Shown: positions 1-6,657 of the stretch, one piece after another
Numbering within the stretch: position 1 is the first letter of the stretch
Layout of the letters: each line of letters opens with the position of its first letter
DNA from: AC-37 sp034663685
Lineage (GTDB): Bacteria; Actinomycetota; Thermoleophilia; Solirubrobacterales; Thermoleophilaceae
Length of the DNA: 30,134 bases
Reading direction: 5' to 3'
NCBI GenBank assembly: GCA_034663685.1
Contig: JAXDJC010000131.1
Span: 1-30,134, forward strand
Notes under the pieces: generated by a model
Database searches by the model: none
The model's input: the letters and a program-made list of their open reading frames with translations, nothing else
Told to the model about the DNA's origin: nothing
Made by a program: the position numbers and the translations under genes

Positions 1-306
1 CCGGGCATGGCGCAGGGGATCGAGGGCCAGCGTCAGCTGATGCAGCGGCTGTGGACGGCCTTCCCCGACGCGCGGTTCAACATCCACCACCTCGCCGCCG
101 ACGGCGACACCGTGATCTGCATCGGGACGATGGAGGGCACGCACGAGGGCGAGCTGCTGGGCGTGGCCGCGACCGGCCGGAAGGTGGCGTGGCGCCAGTG
201 CCACATGATCAGAGTCGACGAGTCCGGCCGCGCGGTCGAGCACAGCGCGATCCGCGACGACGCCGGCCTGTTCCGGCAGATGGGCGCCGGGCCGGCCGGC
301 TCATGA
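1..306 (+). CDS. SnoaL-like/ester cyclase-type protein, 3' part
   Basis: The reading frame is open from base 1, with Pro-Gly codons before the first ATG at 7, so the gene very probably starts outside the window and about 100 residues are visible. The visible part has the pattern of SnoaL-like polyketide cyclase/ester cyclase proteins (NTF2-like cone fold): a TAFPDARFNIHHLAADGD segment, then a GTMEGTHEGELLG strand pair, and the closing CHMIRVDESGRAVEHSAIRDD strands. Such proteins usually have 130-150 residues, which fits the loss of about 30-40 N-terminal residues. The family covers many small-molecule activities and non-enzymatic roles, so the substrate cannot be named. The stop codon overlaps the ATG of the OsmC-like gene by 4 bp (ATGA), so the two are probably translated from one message. 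Confidence 0.7.
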   Translation, partial: PGMAQGIEGQRQLMQRLWTAFPDARFNIHHLAADGDTVICIGTMEGTHEGELLGVAATGRKVAWRQCHMIRVDESGRAVEHSAIRDDAGLFRQMGAGPAGS

Positions 307-818
307 ACCGCGACGCCCTGAGGGCACTCCAGGCGCCGCTCAAGGAGCGCTACCGCGAGGACGCCGGCGCCGCGGTCGTCACGCTCTCGGCCAGCGGCGA
401 GCTGGGCGAGGGCATCGCGTGCTCCGTCGACACCGGCCGCGCCATCGCCGAGGCCGGGCTCCATCCCGCCACCGGCGGGGACGGCTCACAGCTCTGCTCC
501 GGCGACATGCTGCTCGAGGCGCTCGCCGCCTGCGCGGGAGTCACGCTGCGGTCGGTGGCCACCTCGCTCGAGATCCCGGTCGACGGAGGCCGCGTGACCG
601 CCGAGGGCGACCTCGACTTCCGCGGCACGCTGGCCGTGGACCGCGACGCGCCGGTCGGCTTCCGCTCGATCCGCCTCGGCTTCGAGCTCGACACGACGGC
701 GGACGACGAGCAGCTCGCCACGCTGCTCAAGCTCACCGAGCGCTACTGCGTGGTGCTCCAGACGATCGCGGCCGGCACGGATGTCGAGGCCCGCGCCACG
801 CGGGCCGCCGCCGCGTGA
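303..818 (+). CDS. OsmC/Ohr family peroxidase-like protein
   Basis: 171 residues. OsmC/Ohr proteins are cytoplasmic thiol peroxidases that reduce organic hydroperoxides with a two-cysteine mechanism. The two expected cysteines are in place: Cys77 in the helix LLEALAACAGV and Cys149 in TERYCVVLQTI. Cys40 and Cys65 are additional. The length is slightly above the usual 140-150 because of an N-terminal extension of about 20 residues. The family assignment is secure; whether it acts as an Ohr-type or OsmC-type peroxidase, or a related non-peroxidase member, is not decided by sequence alone. The start is the ATG that overlaps the upstream stop (ATGA), and its own stop overlaps the GTG start of the next gene (GTGA), so three genes form one translationally coupled unit. 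Confidence 0.85.
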   Translation: MNRDALRALQAPLKERYREDAGAAVVTLSASGELGEGIACSVDTGRAIAEAGLHPATGGDGSQLCSGDMLLEALAACAGVTLRSVATSLEIPVDGGRVTAEGDLDFRGTLAVDRDAPVGFRSIRLGFELDTTADDEQLATLLKLTERYCVVLQTIAAGTDVEARATRAAAA

Positions 819-1789
819 TCCACGAGCGCTTCCCGCGCACGCGCGAGACCCTGCCCCGCGTCGCGATCTGCGACCTGCCCACCCCCGTGCGCGCCGCGCC
901 CGGCCTCGGGGAGGGCGTTTGGCTCAAGGACGACGCGCTCAGCGCCGACCCGTGGGGCGGCAACAAGCCGCGCAAGCTCGAGTGGCTCCTGGCCGACGCG
1001 AAAGCGCGCCGGTTCGGCACGGTGGTCACCTTCGGCGGGCTGGGCACCAACCACGGGCTGGCCACCGCGATCTACGCCCGGCGCGAGGGGCTCGACTGCG
1101 TGCTCGCCCTCGCCGACCAGCCCCGCGACGAGCACGTGGAGCGCCAGCTCGCGCGCCTCGAGGCGGCGGCGTCGCGGGTCTACCTCACGGGCAGCACGCG
1201 GCGCACGATGCTCAGCGTCCCCTACCTCGCGCTGCGCTGCGCCCAGGCCCGGCCCCCGCGGCCGCCCTACCTGGTGCCGCCCGGCGGCTCCTCCCCGCTC
1301 GGCGCGGTCGGCTTCGTGGAGGCGGCGCTGGAGCTCGCGGCCCAGGTGGAGGCGGGCCACCTGCCGGAGCCGCGGGCGATCGTGGTGGCGCTCGGCTCCG
1401 GCGGGAGCGCGGCCGGGCTGGCCGCCGGGCTGGCCATCGCCGGCCTGCGCACCCGCGTGGCCGCCGTGCTGGTGAACGACCAGCTCGACCTGACCGAGCG
1501 CTCCGTCACGAAGCTCGCCAAGCGCACGCTGCGCCTGCTGGCCGAGCGCGGCGCGGACACCGGCGCGGTCGAGCCGAACGAGGTGCGCGTGGTCGAGGGC
1601 CACATGGGCGCGGGCTACGGGCACCCGACGCCCGAGGCGGGCGAGGCGATCCGCCTGGCCGCGGAGGCCGAGCAGCTCGGTCTCGACCCGGTCTACACGG
1701 GCAAGGCGCTCGCGGCGCTGCTCGCGGGCGCCGCCGGGGACGGGCCGCTGCTGTTCTGGAACACGAACAACGGGCGCCCCTACGCCTGA
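815..1789 (+). CDS. PLP-dependent D-cysteine desulfhydrase / ACC deaminase family enzyme
   Basis: 324 residues from a GTG start that overlaps the preceding stop by 4 bp. It belongs to the fold-type II PLP enzymes of the D-cysteine desulfhydrase/ACC deaminase family. The PLP-binding lysine is Lys51 in GGNKPRKLE, the same number as in characterised ACC deaminase. The phosphate-binding glycine loop is ALGSGGSAAG. Two active-site tyrosines known from the family are present, in GAGYGHPTPE and DPVYTGKA. The residue after the second strand is Thr (GLGTNHG) where ACC deaminase has a serine nucleophile, so D-cysteine desulfhydrase or another D-amino acid lyase activity is more likely than ACC ring opening. 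That last step is inference. Co-translation with an OsmC-like peroxidase would fit a sulfur or thiol theme. Confidence 0.85.
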   Translation: MIHERFPRTRETLPRVAICDLPTPVRAAPGLGEGVWLKDDALSADPWGGNKPRKLEWLLADAKARRFGTVVTFGGLGTNHGLATAIYARREGLDCVLALADQPRDEHVERQLARLEAAASRVYLTGSTRRTMLSVPYLALRCAQARPPRPPYLVPPGGSSPLGAVGFVEAALELAAQVEAGHLPEPRAIVVALGSGGSAAGLAAGLAIAGLRTRVAAVLVNDQLDLTERSVTKLAKRTLRLLAERGADTGAVEPNEVRVVEGHMGAGYGHPTPEAGEAIRLAAEAEQLGLDPVYTGKALAALLAGAAGDGPLLFWNTNNGRPYA

Positions 1790-1841
1790 ACCGCCGCGGC
1801 TACCGGCTCACGATGCGCGCGCGTGTTCCAGGACTCCTGAG

Positions 1842-1869
1842 CGCCGCCCGGCCGCAGGAGGCCGCGGCG
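1842..1869 (+). terminator. GC-rich hairpin, possible terminator
   Basis: A 10-bp stem (CGCCGC + GGCC pairing with GGCC + GCGGCG) has a 2-base bulge on the left arm and a 6-base loop (GCAGGA). It lies between the PLP enzyme stop (1789) and the next GTG start (1884). No T-run follows, so this is at best an actinobacterial-style hairpin terminator; it could equally be a leader structure for the repeat protein. Confidence 0.3.
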
Positions 1870-1883
1870 TGTAGGTTGGCGCC

Positions 1884-2309
1884 GTGGAGATTCCCGAGGC
1901 GGCCGAGTCCAACATCGGCGTGGAGGATTCGCCGGCCAGCGTGGGCAGCGCCGGGGTTCGCTCGAGCCCGGGGACGGTGGCCAGCGCAGCGGTGATCCGA
2001 AGCGTTGGGACCGCCGCCAGCGCCGGCGTGATCGGCAGCGCCGGCACGGTGGCGAGCGCCGGTGTGGTGGGCAGCGCGGCCACCGTGGCGAGCGTCGGCG
2101 TGGCGCTCAGCCTGGGCACCGTGGTCTGCGCCGGGATCCTGGGCGGGGTGGCCAACGTGAACTGCGCCTCGTGCGTGGGGTGCGTGGGATGCGTGGACTG
2201 CGAGGGCTGCGTCGGGTGCGTTGGCTGCGTGGGGCTGAAGGGCGCGGTCGGCAAGGTGGGCAAGTCGCGCGTGACGGGCTGGCGCGGCGCCGGGCTGCTG
2301 CGGCGCTAA
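1884..2309 (+). CDS. Hexad-repeat protein with cysteine ladder, function unknown
   Basis: 141 residues from a GTG start; an in-frame stop lies 12 bases upstream, so the start cannot be further 5'. I do not recognise a named family. Residues 26-85 are five 12-residue repeats with consensus [VI]GSxGTVASAGV, themselves two hexads each. Residues 94-115 then hold eight cysteines spaced exactly every third residue (94, 97, 100 ... 115), mostly as Cys-Val-Gly. The tail (118-141) is basic. The hexads resemble the [LIV]-[small]-x-x-[small]-x rhythm of left-handed beta-helices, which would stack the cysteines in a ladder; a small-residue membrane helix at 66-90 or a metal-binding role are alternatives. 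Nearly all codons end in G or C in this frame, which supports real coding on this strand. The ribosome site is weak. The last 4 bases overlap the end of the convergent hydrolase gene. Confidence 0.65.
   Translation: MEIPEAAESNIGVEDSPASVGSAGVRSSPGTVASAAVIRSVGTAASAGVIGSAGTVASAGVVGSAATVASVGVALSLGTVVCAGILGGVANVNCASCVGCVGCVDCEGCVGCVGCVGLKGAVGKVGKSRVTGWRGAGLLRR
1959..2138 (+). repeat. Five tandem 36-bp coding repeats
   Basis: Five 36-bp units encode the 12-residue repeats of the protein at 1884-2309. The third and fourth units (IGSAGTVASAGV and VGSAATVASVGV) are closest at DNA level; the outer ones have drifted. The period is kept exactly, with no insertion or deletion, which indicates selection for the protein rhythm. 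Confidence 0.75.
2163..2228 (+). repeat. Cys-x-x repeat tract (eight cysteines)
   Basis: Eight TGC codons occur every 9 bp, separated mainly by GTG-GGN (Val-Gly). All cysteine codons are TGC. The regular 9-bp period is visible directly as repeated TGCGTGGG/TGCGTTGG units. Confidence 0.8.
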
Positions 2310-3052
2310 CCGAGCTCGAACCCCTCCGGCAGCCGGCCCTCCTCGCGCAGCTTGGCGAGGTGCGCCTCGAGCGTGAGCGCAGCGCCGAAGCGCAGCAGCG
2401 GCGCGGGCTCGAAGTCCACGTCGCTCCAGGCGCGATCGACCAGCTCGTCGCGCGTGCGCGCGCCCGCCTCGATCGCCTCGAGCACGCGGCGCTCGCGGTC
2501 GAGCCGGTGCTCGATGTACTCGTCGATCTTCCCGCGCGGGTCCCAGACGAACGGGCCGTGACCGGGGCAGATCGCCTCGAGATCGAGCGCCCGCAGCCGC
2601 TCGAGCGAGGCCATGTAGGCGGACATCGAGGAGCCGTCGGCGCCCACGAACACGCTGCCCTCGCCCAGCACCGTGTCGCCGCTGAAGCAGACGCGCCCGA
2701 ACAGGAGGCAGACATGGTCCTCGGCGTGGCCGGGCGTGGCGATCGCCGTGAAAGGCCCGGTGCGGTCGCCCTCGCGCGGGCGCACCACGGGCACGCCGCC
2801 CGCGAGCGCAGCCAGCGCCGGGGCGCCCGCGTCGTGGTCGGGATGGCCGTGGGTGAGAACGATCCCGTCGAGTGCGCCGCCGGCCGCGCGCAGCACCGCG
2901 TCGAGGTGCCCGGCGTCGCCGGGGCCGGGATCCACCACCCAGCGCTCGACCACGTAGGTGTTCGTCCCGTCGAGGGTCAGCGGCGATGGGTTGGGGGCGC
3001 GCACCCGCACCACGCCCGCCGGTGCGCGGTCGCCGGAATCCACACGTGGCAT
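2306..3052 (-). CDS. Metallo-beta-lactamase-fold hydrolase (LACTB2-like)
   Basis: 248 residues. The metal-binding motif THGHPDHDAG (His68, His70, Asp72, His73) marks the metallo-beta-lactamase fold. Further ligands are expected in TPGHAEDHVC, in the aspartate of FSGDTVLGEG, and in the late CPGHGPF histidine. The N-terminal NPSPLTLDGTNTYVV segment and the C-terminal winged-helix-like tail are typical of the LACTB2/hydroxyacylglutathione hydrolase-like branch; members act as thioester hydrolases or, for LACTB2, as an endoribonuclease. The substrate here is not predictable. The ATG at 3052 gives an N-terminus that fits the family; a longer open frame upstream runs antisense to the amidase and was discounted. 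It converges with the repeat-protein gene (4-bp overlap of the two ends) and is divergent from the amidase. Confidence 0.85.
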   Translation of the reverse strand: MPRVDSGDRAPAGVVRVRAPNPSPLTLDGTNTYVVERWVVDPGPGDAGHLDAVLRAAGGALDGIVLTHGHPDHDAGAPALAALAGGVPVVRPREGDRTGPFTAIATPGHAEDHVCLLFGRVCFSGDTVLGEGSVFVGADGSSMSAYMASLERLRALDLEAICPGHGPFVWDPRGKIDEYIEHRLDRERRVLEAIEAGARTRDELVDRAWSDVDFEPAPLLRFGAALTLEAHLAKLREEGRLPEGFELG

Positions 3053-3101
3053 GTTCGCAGGCGGTAGGGTCAGCGCAGGACCGGAGGAGAGCCCTTTAGC
3101 A

Positions 3102-4538
3102 ATGGCGGGAGAGACCATCCAGAGGCCCGCGCTCGAGCAGGCCGCCGCCGTTCGCGCCGGGGAGGTGAGCGCGCGCGAGCTGGTGGAGGCGTCGCTCGCT
3201 GCGATCGAGCGGCTGAACGGTGACGTGAACGCGTTCGTGACGGTTGCGGCCGAGCGCGCGCTGGCCGACGCGGACGCGATCGCCTCGGGCGACCCGCGCC
3301 CGCTCGCCGGGGTGCCGATCGCGATCAAGGACATCGGCCCGCTGACCGAGGGGATCCGCACCACGTTCGGCAGCGCCGTGAGCGGCGACTGGGTGCCGCC
3401 GTTCGACACCGCGATCGTGAAGAAGCTGCGCGCCGCGGGCGCCGTGATCGTGGGCAAGACGAGCACGCCCGAGTTCGGGATCACGCCCGTGACCGAGCCC
3501 GACCGCTTCGGCCCCACGCGCAACCCCTGGGACCTCTCGCGCACGGCCGGGGGCTCGTCGGGCGGCAGCGCGGCGGCCGTGGCGTCGGGGATGGTCGGGC
3601 TCGCGCACGGCAACGACGGCGGCGGCTCGATCCGGATCCCGGCGTCGTGCTGCGGGCTCGTGGGGCTCAAGCCGAGCCGCGGGCGCGTGTCCGCCGCGCC
3701 GCTGGTGGAGTCGCCGTCGGGGCTGGTTGCCGAGGGAGTGCTCACCCGCACGGTGGCGGACACCGCGGTGGCGCTCGACGTCGTGGCCGGATACGAGTGG
3801 GGCGACCCGCACTGGCCGGAGCCGCCCGAGTCCACGTTCGCCGAAGCGGCCGCACGCGCGCCCGGGGCGCTGCGGATCGGCCTCAGCCTCGAGGCGCCGA
3901 TCCACGTGCGCGTGCACGACGACTGCGTGGCCGCCGCGCGCGAGGCGGCCTCCCTGCTCGAGTCGCTCGGGCACAGCGTGGACGAGTCCACCCCGCGCTG
4001 GGACGCGACCGACTACGTGGACGACTTCCTCACGATCTGGGGAGCGGAGGCGGCCGCGGCCGCCGAGCGCATGGGGGCTGTGGGGGGCGGCTCGTTCGAC
4101 CCCGCGGACACCGAGCCGCTCACCCAGGAGCTGATCCGCCGCGCGCACGCGACGTCCGGGATCGAGGTGCTCGACGCGCTCACCAACCTGCGCGCGTACT
4201 CGCGCCGCGTGGCGCGCTGGTGGGCCGACCACGACGTGCTCCTCACCCCCACCCTGGCCGAGCCGCCGGTGCCGCACGGATCGCTTGCGCCCGGTCCGGG
4301 CGAGCCGCCCATGGAGGCGATCTACAAGGGCATGCGCTTCGTGCCGTTCTGCCCTCCGGCGAACATCACCGGCCAGCCGGCGATCTCGCTGCCGCTGTCG
4401 CTCTCGGGCGAGGGACTGCCGGTGGGCGTGCAGCTGATGGGAGCGCCCGGCGGGGAGGAGTTGCTGCTGGCGCTGGCGGCGCAGGTGGAAGAGGCGCGGC
4501 CGTGGCTCGACCGCCGCCCGGCGCTCGCCGCCGCCTGA
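3102..4538 (+). CDS. Amidase signature family enzyme
   Basis: 478 residues. The Ser-cisSer-Lys triad of amidase signature enzymes is readable: Lys76 in VPIAIKD, cis-Ser152 in the AGGSSGGSAA loop, and nucleophile Ser176 in DGGGSIRIPA. The 24-residue spacing between the two serines equals that in malonamidase and FAAH. Length is normal for stand-alone amidases. The family hydrolyses carboxamides (acetamide, indoleacetamide, aryl amides, aminoacyl amides); no gatBC partner lies nearby, so a stand-alone amidase is more likely than GatA. The ATG at 3102 follows a GGAGGAG ribosome site at 3083-3089, with a rather long 12-base gap. The promoter must lie in the 49-bp space shared with the divergent hydrolase. 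It ends 5 bp before the convergent FIST gene. Confidence 0.9.
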   Translation: MAGETIQRPALEQAAAVRAGEVSARELVEASLAAIERLNGDVNAFVTVAAERALADADAIASGDPRPLAGVPIAIKDIGPLTEGIRTTFGSAVSGDWVPPFDTAIVKKLRAAGAVIVGKTSTPEFGITPVTEPDRFGPTRNPWDLSRTAGGSSGGSAAAVASGMVGLAHGNDGGGSIRIPASCCGLVGLKPSRGRVSAAPLVESPSGLVAEGVLTRTVADTAVALDVVAGYEWGDPHWPEPPESTFAEAAARAPGALRIGLSLEAPIHVRVHDDCVAAAREAASLLESLGHSVDESTPRWDATDYVDDFLTIWGAEAAAAAERMGAVGGGSFDPADTEPLTQELIRRAHATSGIEVLDALTNLRAYSRRVARWWADHDVLLTPTLAEPPVPHGSLAPGPGEPPMEAIYKGMRFVPFCPPANITGQPAISLPLSLSGEGLPVGVQLMGAPGGEELLLALAAQVEEARPWLDRRPALAAA

Positions 4539-4543
4539 GCGCG

Positions 4544-5710
4544 TCAGCCCGCGAAGACCGCCAGCGTGGCCGTGAACCCGTGCACGAACGAGCGCGGGCC
4601 CACCGGGCCGATCTCCCCCGCGCAGAAGAAGCCCGCCGCCGGCGCGCCGCCGAAGGCTCCCTCGAGCGCCAGGGCATCGTGGTCGGGCACGCCGAACATG
4701 TGGCTCCCGCGGCCGTTGCAGCTGAACAGCAGCGCGCCCGCCGGCGGCCCCGGCAGCGCCTCGGCGTGCAGAGCCAGCGCCGCGCGCAGGTCCTCGTCGG
4801 CCGAATCGCCATCGCGCACCTGGAGCCGCACGGTCTGGCCCACGCGCACGCGCTCGCCCACCCGCACGCTGCCCTCCTCCTCGTCCACGCCGAGCAGGCC
4901 GCGGATCAGGAAGTCGCCGCGCTCGTAGTCCGGCTGGTTCTCGTCGATCACGATCCCGAGCAGCAGGCCGCGGCCGGCCATCGCGCGCTCGTGCGGCTCG
5001 AGCTCGCCGATCGCGTCGTGCAGGCGCGCGAGGGCGGGCCGGCTGGCCAGCTCGTGGATCACGTTCTCCTCGCACGCGGTGATCACCATCTCCGGGCCGA
5101 TCGGCTGCGCGCCCTGCGACACGCACGGCCGCACGTCCACGCCGGCCAGCGCCACGCCCACGGCGCCGCGGTTCTCGAGCCCTCCGGCATGGATGAGCGC
5201 GCCCTCGCCGGGCGCCGCGCCCGCGCTCGCCAGGCCGCCGATCACGGGCAGCCCGGGGTGATCAAGCGCCAGGCGGTCGAGCAGCGGCTCGACGGGGAAG
5301 GTGTACGGGTCGGCAAGCAGGAGCAGCGCCTCGGCGCCGAGCAGCTCGGGCAGGCCGGCGATCGCCACACCGTCGTCGCCGGCCTCGAAGGCGTCGAGGT
5401 GGAACGGGCGCACCGTCGCGCCCGGGAGCGAGCCCGCCCACACGGCCACGCCGCCCATCTCCAGCTCGCGGCCGCCGGCGATCACGCCCTGGGCCCCGCA
5501 GCCGATCAGCGCGGCGGGGCGCAGGCGCTCCTCCACCGCCGCCAGCCCCTCGTCCGCGTGCGCGAGGTTGGGCGCGGCTGCGAACACCACCACGAGGTCG
5601 GCCGCGGCCCCGCCCAGGCCGAGCGCGGCGCGCGCGGCGGCCTCGGCGAACGCGTCGGGCCCCGAGTCGTCGGTGGCCAGGCCGGTGGCGATCCGAACGG
5701 GCGCGGTCAT
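4544..5710 (-). CDS. FIST N- and C-domain sensor-like protein
   Basis: 388 residues. It has the architecture of FIST proteins: an N-terminal FIST domain (about residues 25-200, with LIGCGAQGVIAGGRELEMGG and LLLADPYTFP) and a C-terminal FIST_C domain (about 215-375, with ENQPDYERGDFLIRGLLG, LFSCNGRG and PAAGFFCAGEIGPVG). FIST domains are predicted small-ligand sensors, originally described next to signalling proteins. This one is a stand-alone cytoplasmic copy without histidine kinase, GGDEF or methyl-accepting domains. Its ATG overlaps the stop of the DUF72 gene (ATGA), so it is translated with it, and the two sit 27 bp behind dnaE2. The placement suggests DNA-damage-induced expression by read-through; that is inference. 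Confidence 0.85.
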   Translation of the reverse strand: MTAPVRIATGLATDDSGPDAFAEAAARAALGLGGAAADLVVVFAAAPNLAHADEGLAAVEERLRPAALIGCGAQGVIAGGRELEMGGVAVWAGSLPGATVRPFHLDAFEAGDDGVAIAGLPELLGAEALLLLADPYTFPVEPLLDRLALDHPGLPVIGGLASAGAAPGEGALIHAGGLENRGAVGVALAGVDVRPCVSQGAQPIGPEMVITACEENVIHELASRPALARLHDAIGELEPHERAMAGRGLLLGIVIDENQPDYERGDFLIRGLLGVDEEEGSVRVGERVRVGQTVRLQVRDGDSADEDLRAALALHAEALPGPPAGALLFSCNGRGSHMFGVPDHDALALEGAFGGAPAAGFFCAGEIGPVGPRSFVHGFTATLAVFAG

Positions 5711-6630
5711 TGCATCTGGAGCTGCTGGCCGGCGTCGGGCGGCGGGCCGGGGTCCTGCCCGATCAGCTCGCGGAAGCGGCTGGCCGCGCTCGGCGCGTCG
5801 GCGCCGCGGTTGTTGTTGAACAGCGCGTGCACCTCGTGCGCCTCCTCGGCCATCGCGCGCACGCGCCCGGCGATCTCGCGGAGCTCGTCGTCCGAGTAGT
5901 CCCACGCGAAGCGCTCCGCCACGGTCTTGCCGTGCATGTAGCCGTGGGCGTCGCGGCCGTGCATGCGGATGTAGGCGAGGGCGTCGGTGGTGACCGCGTC
6001 GACCGGCGGCATGATCGGCACGTGCTCCTCCCGCGGGGCGTCGACCGACACGAAGGCCGCGCCGCGCTCGGAGAGGTGGGAGAAGGTCTCCTCTGCGCGC
6101 TTCTCCGAGACCCAGCCGCGATGGCGCAGCTCCACCGCCACGGTGTGGGGCGCGAGCCGCTCGAGCAGGGCGTCGAGCTCGTCGAGCCGGTGCTTGTCGG
6201 GCGAGAACGCCGGGGTCAGCTGGAGCAGGAAGGCGCCGAGCTTGCCGGCCTGGTCGAGCGGCGTGACCGCCTCGAGGATCCGGTCCGCCACCGCCAGCTC
6301 CAGCTCGGGGGTGAGCCGCACGCGGCCGCGCTCGTTCACCTGGACGTCGTCGCGCATGTCGGGCGGCAGGGACTTGATGTCGGCCGCGTGGCGGGAGAGC
6401 AGCCGGTGGAGCTTGACGTCGAACACGAAGCCGTCCGGCGTGGCGCGAGCCCAGCGATCCGCCATGGCCTGCTCGGGCACCGCGTAGAAGCTCGAGTTGA
6501 GCTCCACCACCTCGAAGCGCTCGGCGTACCAGGGGAGCCGCTCGCGGGCGGGCATGCCCGGCGGGTACCACTCCTCCACGAAGCCCGGGTCGGCCCAGCT
6601 CGATGTGCCCACGAGGATGCGTCCGGCCAT
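5707..6630 (-). CDS. DUF72 (YecE-like) TIM-barrel protein
   Basis: 307 residues, the usual size of the DUF72/YecE family. Characteristic segments are the N-terminal ILVGTSSWADPGFVEEWYP, the ELNSSFYAVP strand, ELRHRGW in the middle, AYIRMHGRDA, and the C-terminal HALFNNNRGADAP. The family folds as a TIM barrel in structural-genomics models and has no established biochemical function, though conserved polar residues suggest an enzyme. It starts 27 bp after the dnaE2 stop on the same strand, with no visible terminator between, and overlaps the FIST gene by 4 bp. A dnaE2-DUF72-FIST transcription unit behind the LexA box is therefore plausible. No good ribosome site is visible before the ATG. Confidence 0.88.
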   Translation of the reverse strand: MAGRILVGTSSWADPGFVEEWYPPGMPARERLPWYAERFEVVELNSSFYAVPEQAMADRWARATPDGFVFDVKLHRLLSRHAADIKSLPPDMRDDVQVNERGRVRLTPELELAVADRILEAVTPLDQAGKLGAFLLQLTPAFSPDKHRLDELDALLERLAPHTVAVELRHRGWVSEKRAEETFSHLSERGAAFVSVDAPREEHVPIMPPVDAVTTDALAYIRMHGRDAHGYMHGKTVAERFAWDYSDDELREIAGRVRAMAEEAHEVHALFNNNRGADAPSAASRFRELIGQDPGPPPDAGQQLQMQ

Positions 6631-6657
6631 GGCCGCACCGTAGCGCGGCGGCTTCGC

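Noticed and set aside
1808..2263. Thr/Pro-rich open frame on the minus strand opposite the repeat protein
   Set aside because: Its periodicity is the mirror of the plus-strand repeats, and the plus-strand frame has far stronger G/C bias at third codon positions.
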